Positions 45,576 to 55,800 of a DNA stretch of 64,000 bases are shown piece after piece. Source of the stretch: Ceratobasidium sp. AG-K (Eukaryota > Basidiomycota > Agaricomycetes > Cantharellales > Ceratobasidiaceae); assembly GCA_037039685.1 (NCBI GenBank), contig JAWNGF010000001.1:434001-498000 (forward strand). The letters run 5' to 3'. Under the pieces are notes generated by a model that did no database searches, was not told where the DNA came from, and worked only from the letters and a program-made list of their open reading frames with translations. Each line of letters starts with the position of its first letter. Positions within the stretch are counted from its first letter, which is position 1. Both the position numbers and the translations under genes were made by a program.

Positions 45576-48500
45576 CTGTGTGTGGAGAGACCAACAAACC
45601 GGCAACGGAAACAATGTACCTTAGAGCAACAAATGAGTCAACCATTGTTTATGCAAACGTTGCCGGAATCACAGAACCTATCCCAACCCTCATCGATTCT
45701 GGAGCATCAAAGAACTTCTTGGACATCTCTTGGGCTCGATCCAACAACATCCCACTCATGGAACTTTCCACTCCGAGAAAAGTAATCGGTATCCAGGGAA
45801 AGGAACTCTCTCACCAAATACGCTTCAAAGCTAAGCTGGAACTAGACGTGGAAGGAAGAACCTTTAAACAAATCTTCTTTGCTATGCCTACTGGGGAAAC
45901 TAAACTTATCCTAGGACTAGAATGGTTAGAAGAAGCAAACCCGGTTATTGATTGGAGAACAAAGCACATATCATGGCGGCCAGAACCCATCCAAGCAAGA
46001 ACAGCCTCAATAGACGACCTACCCGAAGAATTCAAGGAATTTGCCGATGTCTTCAGTGAAGAGAAATTCAAAAGAATCCCAGATCATCGACCATACGACT
46101 GTGCCATCGATTTCAAGGAAGGAGCTGAACTTCCAAAACCGGCCAGACCAATCCCACTCTCCCCGGCAGAATCAATTGCACTAAGAGAATACCTGGATGA
46201 AGAAATCGCAGCAGGAAAGATTCGACCAAGCAAATCACCCATTGCATCACCTTGTTTCTTTGTTAAAAAACCCATCGATCCAAAGAATCCAGGAGCAGTT
46301 CGCCAACTACGACTCGTCCAAGACCTCAGAGGAGTAAACGCCATTACAAAGGACGACAGATTTCCTATGCCCCTAATGGAAGACCTCCTGGATAAAATCA
46401 AGGACGCAAAAATTTTCTCCAAGATTGATCTACGCATGGGTTTCAACAATATCAGAATTAGGGAAGGCGACGAATGGAAGACAGCTTTCAGAACAAAAGA
46501 AGGACTGTTCGAATACGTCGTCATGCCTTTCGGACTGAAGAACGCGCCCGCCATCTTCCAAAGATATATGAATCACATTTTCCATGATCTCATCGACGTA
46601 TGCGTCATAGTATACATTGACGACATCCTAGTCTTCTCTAAGGACAGAAGCCAACATACCGTGGATGTCAGAAAAGTACTGAAGATCTTGCTGGAGGAAA
46701 ATCTTTTTGCAAAGCTTCCAAAATGCGAGTTCTTTGTTACCAAATTGACATATACTGGACTTGGAATCAGCGATTCAGGCATCTCTATGGAGGAAGGAAA
46801 AGTAAAGGCAATAAAGGAATGGAAGGAACCAAGAACGGTCAAACAAGTACAGGCATTCCTAGGATTCGCAAATTTTTACCGAAGATTTGTACCAAATTTC
46901 AGCCGGTTAGCAAAACCCCTGACAACCTTGACAAGAAAGGAGAACAAATGGGAATGGGGAAACGACCAGCAGGAAGCTTTTGAAGCCCTAAAAGCGGAAA
47001 TCAGCAAGGAACCCACTCTACGCCATCCGAACCCTGACAAACCCTTCTTCTTGGAAACAGACGCAAGTGGAGTAGCAATGGGAGCAATCCTGTCGCAAAG
47101 GCAAGATGATGGATACCTACACCCTATTGCTTTTCTGTCAAAATCTTTCAACGAGGCTCAGCTCAACTACGACGTCCACGATAAGGAACTTATGGCAATT
47201 ATTGAATCTTTAACACATTGGAGGCTGTACCTTGAAGGAACAAGGGACCCTATCACCATCTACACCGATCATAGGAACCTACAATTCTGGAAGGAAGCAA
47301 GAACGTTCAACCGCCGACACGCAAGATGGCACCAATTACTTGCTTCTTATAACTTTGACATCATATATCGCCCTGGCATCCTGTCATCAAAACCGGACCT
47401 GTTGTCAAGACGGTCAGACCATGAAGATATCCCAACGCCTGAACAAGTTATGATATCTGTTGAAAGGTTCAAAGGATTTATGGGACAGGTAGACACAAAC
47501 ATCATAGAAACTATCAAGGAGGCTCAAGAAACAGATGAAGGATTGGCGCAAATCAAAGAAATCTGCAAGTCAAGGGAAACGTTACCAAAAACCCTACAAC
47601 ACAGCGCAAAAGATTATGATTTCAAGGAGGGACTAGTATGGTTCAAAGGAAGGATCTACGTTCCAGAAGATAAAGAATCCAGACTGGCCATCATGCGAGT
47701 TCATCACGACTCAAAAATCGCAGGACATCAAGGACAAGCTAGAACACTGGAACTAATATCAAGAAGGTACTTCTGGCCAGGGATGAAGCAAAGCATAAAC
47801 AGATACGTGGAATCCTGCGAGACCTGCCAGCGGACAAAGGGATCGAAGTCAATAGTCCCGATCAAGCCTCTGGAGATCCCAAAAGGACCGTGGGAAGACA
47901 TAGCGTTCGACTTCGTGGTGAAGTTACCAAAATCCAGAGGATCAGATAGCATCTTGGTAGTGGTGGATCGATTCTCAAGAATGGCGCACTTCATACCCTG
48001 CAAAGAATCTCACACGGCAAGCGACCTTGCAAATCTTTTCATCACAAATGTTTGGAAACTGCATGGTTTCCCAAAGAGCACAATCTCAGACCGAGGGACT
48101 ACTTTCAATTCCAAACTTATGAAAGCCATTTATGAGAAAATTGGAACTAGCCCAGGTTTCAGTACTGCCTACCACCCCCAAACAGATGGCATAACGGAGA
48201 GAATCAATCAATGGATGGAAGGCTGGCTGCGATCGTTCGTCAACTACCGGCAGGATGATTGGGCGGACATATTACCGATTGCGGAGTTCAGCTATAATCT
48301 ACAGAAGCATCGCGTAACGGGTAGTTCCCCTTTCGAGATTGTCTATGGGAGGGAACCACTGTGGAACATCTCAGCGGAAGAATCAGCGGTTCCAGAAGCA
48401 AACAACATTACAGGAAAATGGCGTAAAATCCACGACGAAGCAATTGCATCTATGGAAACCCAAAAGCTCCCAGGAGAAGAGCCAAAGAATAAGTACCAAG

Positions 48501-49402
48501 AAGGAGATCTAGTATGGCTACTGGGAAAAAACATTCAAACAAAGAGACCATCAAAGAAACTGGACAACAAAAAGCACGGGCCATTTGTCGTAAAGCGACA
48601 GATAGGATCACACGCCTATGAGCTTAATCTGCCGGCAACAATGAGGGTGCACCCTGTTTTCCACATCGATTTGCTCAGCCCTTACAAGGGAGACACCGAA
48701 TTCAGCCGCAACCAACCCCGACCACCGCCGATAATAACAGAAGAAGGAGAAGAAGAATATGAAGTAGAGAAGATCTTGGACTGGAAGGAGACAAAGGACG
48801 GCCTTTTTTACAGGGTCAGATGGAAGGGTTATGGAAGTGAAGAAGACACGGAACAAAGGGCGGAAGATTTTGGTCACCTTTCAAAGATCATCAAGGACCT
48901 TCTACGCCGACACCCCGAAGCTCCCATGCCATCTAACTATGCTCCAGGAAAAATAAAAGGCAGGAGGGGTGAAACGAGTAGTGTCAACTGCAAAACTTGC
49001 ACCTACTCCAAGCTTTACACCTCGCTCAACTCGCTAAATCTTCTCTGCTCCCTAAAATGCCTGCCGTTTCCCGCTCTACCATCGCCAACAACCTCACCCG
49101 CGTCCTGGACGGACCAGCGTTTGCTACGGCAAGAATCCTTGATGCTGGAGCCGCGCTCTACGTCTTCAAAAGGTCCCAGCAAGGCTCAGGAAGAATGTAC
49201 TTTAGGGCGTCGGACGACGTCCTCCACTCAGACCTGGGCGAGTTCCAGTGGGTCGGCAAAAAATGGCCGACACGCATGCAGCTCCTGCGAAAGGACATAT
49301 TCGTCTGTCGAGGATGCGCGGCCTTCCAAGTGTCAGAGGTGGTTCTGCTATCCACCCACATGCTTGGAGTTGTGGAATGGGGACAAGAAGGCGCATATTT
49401 GA
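45521..49402 (+). CDS. pol: E1 Pol polyprotein with chromodomain
   Basis: Frame open from 45521; made as a Gag-Pol fusion by -1 frameshift at about 45551-45557. No ATG is needed; 45578 is only the first GTG. Counting residues from 45578: aspartic protease DSGAS (about 39-43), reverse transcriptase with YIDD (about 346-349), RNase H with LETDASG (about 491-497), integrase zinc finger HH..CC (HHDSKIAGHQG ... CETCQRTKG, from about 709), catalytic triad in DFVVKLP, ISDRGTTF and HPQTDGITE, then HPVFHIDLLSPY and a chromodomain (YEVEKILDWKETKDG/YRVRWKGYG, from about 1060). RT before integrase and a chromodomain define a Ty3-type chromovirus. The frame then runs 346 nt into ORF3. No inactivating change was seen. 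Confidence 0.92.
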   Translation, partial: RKGGNSYGRLGKRRGLPLTVCGETNKPATETMYLRATNESTIVYANVAGITEPIPTLIDSGASKNFLDISWARSNNIPLMELSTPRKVIGIQGKELSHQIRFKAKLELDVEGRTFKQIFFAMPTGETKLILGLEWLEEANPVIDWRTKHISWRPEPIQARTASIDDLPEEFKEFADVFSEEKFKRIPDHRPYDCAIDFKEGAELPKPARPIPLSPAESIALREYLDEEIAAGKIRPSKSPIASPCFFVKKPIDPKNPGAVRQLRLVQDLRGVNAITKDDRFPMPLMEDLLDKIKDAKIFSKIDLRMGFNNIRIREGDEWKTAFRTKEGLFEYVVMPFGLKNAPAIFQRYMNHIFHDLIDVCVIVYIDDILVFSKDRSQHTVDVRKVLKILLEENLFAKLPKCEFFVTKLTYTGLGISDSGISMEEGKVKAIKEWKEPRTVKQVQAFLGFANFYRRFVPNFSRLAKPLTTLTRKENKWEWGNDQQEAFEALKAEISKEPTLRHPNPDKPFFLETDASGVAMGAILSQRQDDGYLHPIAFLSKSFNEAQLNYDVHDKELMAIIESLTHWRLYLEGTRDPITIYTDHRNLQFWKEARTFNRRHARWHQLLASYNFDIIYRPGILSSKPDLLSRRSDHEDIPTPEQVMISVERFKGFMGQVDTNIIETIKEAQETDEGLAQIKEICKSRETLPKTLQHSAKDYDFKEGLVWFKGRIYVPEDKESRLAIMRVHHDSKIAGHQGQARTLELISRRYFWPGMKQSINRYVESCETCQRTKGSKSIVPIKPLEIPKGPWEDIAFDFVVKLPKSRGSDSILVVVDRFSRMAHFIPCKESHTASDLANLFITNVWKLHGFPKSTISDRGTTFNSKLMKAIYEKIGTSPGFSTAYHPQTDGITERINQWMEGWLRSFVNYRQDDWADILPIAEFSYNLQKHRVTGSSPFEIVYGREPLWNISAEESAVPEANNITGKWRKIHDEAIASMETQKLPGEEPKNKYQEGDLVWLLGKNIQTKRPSKKLDNKKHGPFVVKRQIGSHAYELNLPATMRVHPVFHIDLLSPYKGDTEFSRNQPRPPPIITEEGEEEYEVEKILDWKETKDGLFYRVRWKGYGSEEDTEQRAEDFGHLSKIIKDLLRRHPEAPMPSNYAPGKIKGRRGETSSVNCKTCTYSKLYTSLNSLNLLCSLKCLPFPALPSPTTSPASWTDQRLLRQESLMLEPRSTSSKGPSKAQEECTLGRRTTSSTQTWASSSGSAKNGRHACSSCERTYSSVEDARPSKCQRWFCYPPTCLELWNGDKKAHI
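45551..45592 (+). promoter_or_regulatory. E1 gag-pol -1 ribosomal frameshift signal
   Basis: Slippery heptamer G GGA AAA (45551-45557) in the gag frame fits X XXY YYZ. After a 5-nt spacer, GGTCTC (45563-45568) pairs with GAGACC (45587-45592), extendable by two G-C pairs with a bulged A. The gag stop lies in the loop. Slipping by -1 enters exactly the pol frame, which is open from 45521. Heptamer, spacer and stem are identical in E2 (52792-52833) and E3 (61772-61813, minus). Confidence 0.75.
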
Positions 49403-49821
49403 GCGAGTGGGTACCAGGGTACGACGGAAGGCAACCAACGCTGCGACCTCGGTGGAACGATGCCTGGGACGCCAACTATGAAAGGGACCTGAGCGACTGG
49501 AAGCTAGAAAGGGGAAGATACCAGAAGGAGAAGTTTGAATGGGCGCCAAACTGGTGGAAGTGGGAGGAGGCGGACACATCGGCATGGAAGGAGGTAGAGC
49601 CCGATGTACGACAGTGGGATGAGGAGTTTGTGGAGGTCCAGGACAGGGTTTTGGACTGGTCCAAGGCCGACTGGACAAGGGAGGAGACATGGGAAGAATG
49701 GGAGAAGTTCTCGGACGAACCGGGGAACACCGCGTTCAATCCCATTGACCTGACCTTGGAGGAAGACGAAGGGCTTGAGGATTTTATGGTGAGGAAAGGA
49801 AGGGACTGCGCGGTGCAGTAA
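49057..49821 (+). CDS. E1 ORF3, conserved 254-aa protein of unknown function
   Basis: A third ORF after pol on the same strand, starting MPAVSRSTIANNL and overlapping the pol end by 346 nt in another frame. The start is chosen because E2 (56298) and E3 (58303) begin at the same place and give the same 254-aa length. Visible features: ALYVFKRSQQG, a CxxC (FVCRGCAAFQ) that may bind zinc, and a very Trp- and acid-rich C-terminal half (WDANYERDLSDWKLERG, WTREETWEEWEKF). No signal peptide or membrane segment. An extra gene between pol and the 3' LTR recalls env position, but nothing env-like is seen. It shows weak similarity in motif order to the C-terminal half of the F-box family in this window (inference). 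Function unknown. Confidence 0.82.
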   Translation: MPAVSRSTIANNLTRVLDGPAFATARILDAGAALYVFKRSQQGSGRMYFRASDDVLHSDLGEFQWVGKKWPTRMQLLRKDIFVCRGCAAFQVSEVVLLSTHMLGVVEWGQEGAYLSEWVPGYDGRQPTLRPRWNDAWDANYERDLSDWKLERGRYQKEKFEWAPNWWKWEEADTSAWKEVEPDVRQWDEEFVEVQDRVLDWSKADWTREETWEEWEKFSDEPGNTAFNPIDLTLEEDEGLEDFMVRKGRDCAVQ

Positions 49822-49850
49822 GTCCATTCAGGTCCCCCAAATGGACTCAT

Positions 49851-49862
49851 AGGGGGGAGTAA
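49851..49862 (+). other. E1 polypurine tract
   Basis: AGGGGGGAGTAA directly before the 3' LTR; the equivalent in E2 is AAGGGGGAGTAA (57093-57104). Such tracts prime plus-strand DNA synthesis. Confidence 0.7.
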
Positions 49863-50317
49863 TGTCGTGAGCTAGCTCACTCCATCGGACTCGCCTGTCG
49901 TCTCGCTCGCCTGTCTCTCTCTTTCTGTTACGTTCCCGTTTCTGTTTGCCGCGTTGCCACCTTCTTGTGGTTTTCTGTTACAGTGTGTAACGCGGCTGTG
50001 CTTTGTACGAGTCATGTCTGTTCATACAGCATGACTCACTTGGACACTCCTGACTGGTTGACTGCTGTGACTCATGTGGCTGCATCCTGTATGACTCGGC
50101 CGCCTCCTGAATATATATAGAGGACCTACAAGTCTGGTAACCCCAGCTTGTTTTGTCTCGTCAAAACATCCCTCCTGAGTGACACTTAGAACCACCCCTA
50201 CCCTCAAGAGCCTACAGACGCTTAAGTGCGTTGCGGTTCAAGAGGTCACTTAGGTCTTAGTGCCGTCCACTCTCCATCGCGGCCTGCCTCATAGCCACCA
50301 AGAAGAAGCATACGACA
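49863..50317 (+). repeat. E1 3' LTR
   Basis: 455 bp, about two differences from the 5' LTR (TCCATTGG/TCCATCGG near the start, TACATTG/TACAGTG). Followed by target duplication CAAGC (50318-50322). Confidence 0.92.
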
Positions 50318-50326
50318 CAAGCAAGT

Positions 50327-50793
50327 TGTTGTGAGCTAGCCCACTCCATTGGACTTGCCTTGTGTCTTGCCCTTCTTTTCTCTCTTCTGTTGTTCTGTTT
50401 GTATGTTGTTTGTCTTTTCCTGTGCTGCGTTGCCATGTCCTTGTGGTTATTCTGTTACATTGTGTAACGCGGCTGTGCTTTGTATGAGTCATGACTGCAC
50501 GCGCAGCATGACTCACTTGGACACTCCTTACTGGCTTGCTTGTGTGACTTGTGTGGCTGTGTCCTGTATGACTTGGCCCGTTTCTGAATATATATAGAGG
50601 ACCAACAAGCCTGGTAACCCCAGCTTGTTTTGTCTTGTCAAACATCCCCTTTGAGTGACACTTTGAACCACCCCTACCCTCAAGAGCCTACAGACACTTA
50701 AGTGTGTTGCAGTTCAAGAGGTCACTTAGGTCTTAGTGCCGTCCACTCTCCATCGCGGCTTGTCTTATAGCCACTAAGAAGAAGCTTACGACA
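50327..50793 (+). repeat. E2 5' LTR
   Basis: 467 bp, TGTTGT...ACGACA, with TATATATA at 50589-50596 and R start AGCTTGTTTTGT at 50622-50633. The first CpG of the 3' copy is TpG here. Confidence 0.9.
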
Positions 50794-50795
50794 TT

Positions 50796-50807
50796 ACAAA
50801 ACAAGCT
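50796..50807 (+). other. E2 self-priming primer-binding site
   Basis: ACAAAACAAGCT, complementary over 12 nt to 50622-50633 within the LTR, as in E1. Confidence 0.65.
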
Positions 50808-50815
50808 TATCAATC

Positions 50816-52816
50816 ATGTCCATCCAGGAGGACCTAGGATCATGCCTCTCAACGCCACTGTCAACAAGGAGAGGACCAAGTAGGGCTGCAAGACCCACAA
50901 GTTCTCTCAACAAACAAGATATTGCACAAGCACGGGCCGGAGGACCAGCAACGTCTTGCCCACAGAGTCAAGCTTCTATGCCCGGAACGTTTGATGCCAA
51001 AAATGCTTTGGTCATCCAAGAAGAATCTACAATTGTCAATAGGGAACCAGGAGATATCACCAATGACCCCACACCAGCCACCATTTGAATCCCTATTTCT
51101 AATGCAAGTCCTGGACCCTTGTGTCCACTATGGCCCACGGCATTCAGAAGACAGTTCTTTTCTCCACAGCCTGAAGCTCATGGGGGCATATCCCTTGTTC
51201 CCATCAGACCCCTACCTACACCACACATCCCACATGCTCCGCAAGTTCCCCAGATCGGAGGCACTATCACCAATGCCAGCCCAATCCCAATAAGCTCCCA
51301 AGCCCTAACACCCATAAACCCTGCACCACCATATGTACCACAAGGATATTCCCAGCAACCAACAACTGAAGGCCAAGACGTACCCGGAAATCTCAGTTCA
51401 AGTTCCAGCTCCAGCAGTAGAACCGTGATTGGCAATCTTGATGACCTCGATGATCTTCACCTTGGAAGACACAACGCACTCTTAAAGGTTATCAACGGAA
51501 TGAGAATAGTGATTGACAGAAGACTCAATGGGTTAGAACAGGCCACCCAGGTCTTAGCGAATAACCAGCAGATCTTCAATAACTCCATCAACATCCTTCA
51601 AGGAACCCTCACAGATATTCTCAATGCCGCGAGAAACAGCAAACATTATACCTTCCTAGTTGGTCAAGATGTAACCCGACTACAAAATGAGGTTACAAAC
51701 ACACAAGGACTTGTAAACAATGTCCAGCAAGAACTCAATACCACTAGGCAAGGACAGCTTGAATGGAACAAGGCAGTGACTCAAGGGCTAGAAAATTTAC
51801 AACAGGAAGGAAGTGCCACAACCACAAGAATCACCACAATACAAGAGGCCATCAACAACCTTTGAGAGGAAATGGACAAAGCATCTCAACATGCCGAGAA
51901 TCTGTCCAGACGATCAAATTCCCCATTGCATCCGGATGCCAAATCAACCCAAATCGACGAATTAGAACAAAGGCTCCAACACCTCACTGAAAGTCCTAAC
52001 ACTGGCGGAGGATCTCGCCATCCTAAAGTCACACGACCAGAATCCTTCGATGGAAAAAAGGGGGAGGGAGCCGAAATGTTTGTCACACAAATGGAAAGCT
52101 ATTTTGTCCAATTAGGCAACCAATACAATTCTCATGAAGAACAAATCTGCAAAGCACTTGCCAACTTCAAATCCAAGAACAAGGCGGCTACTCATTGGGC
52201 ACAAGTATTGCTACGATCACTAAACCAGGGAGAGAATAACAAAAACCTAGCCTCATGGGAAAGCTTCAGGGCCCATTTCATGGAACAATGCAGCAACCCA
52301 AACAAGAAAGCGAAGGCCAAAGCCAATATCCGGAAGTGCAAGCAGAACAATTCAGTAGCAAATTATGCTTCTGAATTCCGATATTTATTGGTCAACGTGA
52401 ACTGGGGACAAGAAGCTCCAATCAACCAATTCAAGGAGGGGCTGAAGCCTGAAGTAAAGACCAAGCTAGCCCGATTTGAATTAACCCTAATTAACGAAAA
52501 TGGAATAGAGAGGGGGCTATCTCTGGACCAGTGGATCTCAATTGCAATCTCAATTGATCAAAAGCTACAGCAGATCAAGTCCTCCACGGGAAAAAGAATA
52601 GCACAGACTACTACCATGGGCCAAACCTCTACAAAACAATTGCCGGACAAAGTATACAAGGCAAGGATAGCATCAAACCAATGCCTGAAACGCGGACAAG
52701 AGGGACACCGTTCATTCAAATGCTCCTCCAAGGAATGGATAACAACCAAACCCAGCATAAAAGGAAGAGAAGCAACACTCTTGGAAGAATTGGGAAAAGA
52801 AGGGGTCTCCCTCTAA
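50816..52816 (+). pseudogene. gag: E2 gag (two nonsense codons)
   Basis: 2001-nt frame (667 codons including stop) from MSIQED to ...KEGVSL, giving the full-length Gag of the family. In-frame TGA at 51086-51088 and 51863-51865; the second replaces an E1 CGA codon (NNMREE to NNL*EE). The knuckle has changed as well: CLKRGQEGHRSFKC lacks the second Cys. Confidence 0.88.
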
Positions 52817-55800
52817 CTGTGTGTGGAGAGACCAAAGAACCGGCAATGGAATCAGTGTACTTTAGAGCAACAAATGAATCAACCATCGTTTACTCAAACA
52901 TTGCCAGAATCACAGACCCTATCCCCACCCTCATTGATTCAGGAGCATCAAAAAACTTCTTGGATATCTCCTGGGCTTGCTCCAACAATATTCCACTCAT
53001 TGAACTTTCCACCCCACAAAGAGTAATTGGCATCCAAGGAAAGGAGCTTTCTCACCAAATACGATTCAAGGCCAAGATAGAACTAGAAGTAGAGGGAAGA
53101 ACCTTCAAACAGGTCTTCTTTGCTATGCCCACTGGGGAGACCAAGCTTATCCTAGGACTAGAATGGTTAGAAGAAGCAAACCCCGTTATCAACTGGAAAA
53201 CAAAGCACATATCATGGCGACTAGAACCCATCCAAGCAAGAACGGCCTTGATAGACAACTTACCTGAAGAATTCAAGGAATTTGCCGACGTATTTAGCAA
53301 AGAAAAATTCAAAAGGATCCCAGATCATCACCCATACAACTGCGCCATTGACTTTAAGGAAGGAGCTGAACTTCCGAAACCAGCCAGACCAATCCCGCTC
53401 TCTCCAGCCGAGTCAATCGCACTAAGACAATACCTGGACGAGGAAATCGCAGCCGGAAAAATCTGACCAAGCAAATCACCCATTGCATCACGCTGTTTCT
53501 TTGTAAAAAAGCCAATTGATCCAAAGAACCCAGAAGCTGTACGCCAATTGCGGCTTGATCAAGATCTCAGGGGGGTAAATGTGATCACAAAGGATGACAG
53601 GTTCCCAATGCCACTGATGGAAGACCTCTTGGACAAAATCAAGGACGCAAAAATCTTCTCCAAAATCGACCTACGTATGGGATTCAACAATATCAGAATC
53701 AGGGAAGGGGACGAATGGAAGACAGCTTTCAGAACCAAGGAAGGACTGTTCAAATATGTTGTCATGCCATTTGGACTAAAGAACGCGCCCACCGTATTCC
53801 AAAGATACATGAACCACATCTTCCATGACCTTATCGACATATGCATCATTATTTACATTGACAACATCCTGGTCTTCTCTAAGAACAGAAGTCAACATAC
53901 TATGGACGTCAGGAAGGTACTGAAGATCTTACTGGATGAAAACCTGTTCGCAAAACTGCCAAAATGCGAATTCTTTGTCACTAGGTTAACATATACTGGG
54001 CTTCAAATCAGCGACACAGGCATCTCAATGGAGGAAGAGAAAGTCAAGGTGATAAAGGAATGGAAGGAACCAAGGACGGTCAAGCAGGTTCAAGCATTCC
54101 TAGGATTCGCAAACTTCTATTGAAGATTTGTACCGAATTTTAGCCAACTAGCAAAACCCTTGACAACCTTGACAAGAAAGGATAACAAATGGGAATGGGG
54201 AAATAATCAGCAGGAAGCATTCAAGGCTCTAAAAACAGAAATTAGCAAGGAACCCACACTATGCCACCCCAACCCTGACAAACCCTTTTTTTTGGAAACG
54301 GACGCAAGTGGAGTAGCAATGGGAGCAATCCTCTCTCAAAGACAAGACGATGGCTACCTACACCCTATTGCTTTCCTATCAAAATCCTTCAACAAGGCTC
54401 AACTCAACTACGATGTCCATGACAAAGAACTTATGGCAATCATAGAATCTTTGACACACTGGAGGCTTTACCTTGAAGGAACAAAGGATCCTATCACTAT
54501 CTACACCAATCACAGGAACCTACAGTACTGGAAGGAAGCAAGGTCATTCAACCATTGACCTGCAAGATGGCATCAATTACTAGCCTCCTACAACTTTGAT
54601 ATCATATACCGCCCTGGGGTCCTCTCATCAAAACCGGACCTACTGTCAAGACGATCAGACCATGAAGATATCCCCACACGTGAACAGGTTATGATATCCG
54701 TCAAAAGGTTTAAAGGATTTATGGGGCAGGTAGACACAGACATCTTTGCAACAATCAAAGAAGCTCAGGAAACAGATGAAGGGTTGGCACAAATCAAAGA
54801 AATCTGTGAATCGAAGGAAACGTTACCAAAAACCCTGCAACACAGTACAAGAGATTACGATTTCAAGGAAGGACTATTATGGTTCAAAGGAAGGGTTTAC
54901 ATACCAGAAGACAAGGAAGCCAGATTGGCCATCATGCAAATTCACCACGACTCAAAGATTGCGGGTCATCAAGGACAGGCTAGGATGTTGGAACTAATAT
55001 CAAGAAGATACTTCTGGCCAGGGATGAAGCAAAGCATAAACAGATACGTGGAATCCTGCAAAACTTGCCAACGCACAAAGGGATCAAAGTCAATAGTCCC
55101 AATCAAGCCACTAGAAATTCCAAAGGGACCCTGGGAAGACATACCTTTCAACTTTGTGGTAAAATTGCCAAAATCCAAGGGGTCAGACAGCATCATGGTA
55201 GTGGTGGACCAATTCTCAAGAATGGCGCATTTCATACCCTGCAAAGAATCTCACACAGCAAGTGACCTTGCAAATCTTTATGTCACAAATGTTTGGAAGT
55301 TACACGGTTTCCCTAAAAGCACTATCTCTGACCAAGGAACTACTTTCAATTCAAGACTAATGAAGGCCATCTAGGAGAGAATTGGAACTAGCCCAAGTTT
55401 CAGCACTGCCTACCACCCCCAAACAGATGGGGTAACGGAAAGAATCAACCAGTTGATGGAAGGCTGGCTACGTTCCTTTGTCAACTACTGGCAGGACAAT
55501 TGGGCGGACCTGTTGCCAATTGCAGAATTCAGCTATAACCTGCAAAAGCACCATGTAACAGGCAGTTCCCCTTTTGCAATAGTCTACGGCAGGGAACCAC
55601 TGTGGAACATCTCATCAGAAGAAACAACAGTTCCTGAAGCAAACAAAATCATGGAAAAATGGCGTAACATCCACAACAAAGCAATTGCATCAATGGAAAG
55701 CCAAAGGAGGCCCAAAGAAGAGCCTATAAATGAGTACCAGGAAGGAGATCTAGTATGGCTGTGGGGAAGGAACATCCAAACAAAAAGACCGTCGAAGAAA

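Larger units (their letters stand above)
43099..50317 (+). mobile_element. E1: near-intact chromodomain Ty3/Tf1-like retrotransposon
   Basis: 7219 bp with identical-length 455-bp LTRs and a perfect 5-bp target duplication CAAGC (43094-43098 and 50318-50322). Order: LTR, self-priming site, gag, -1 frameshift signal, pol (protease, reverse transcriptase, RNase H, integrase, chromodomain), ORF3, purine tract, LTR. The LTRs differ at only about two positions by eye, so the insertion is recent. The one visible lesion is a 1-nt deletion near the gag start. It lies inside the third ORF of E3 and next to E2. Confidence 0.93.

Noticed and set aside
45578..45580. GTG as the true pol start codon
   Set aside because: Eukaryotic translation rarely starts at GTG, the pol frame is open upstream to 45521, and a phased slippery heptamer with stem-loop explains Pol synthesis better.
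49202..49850. Antisense ORFs of 105-162 codons opposite ORF3 of E1
   Set aside because: They are shadows of the Trp/Glu-rich ORF3 codons on the other strand, Pro/Ser-rich and not conserved as proteins.
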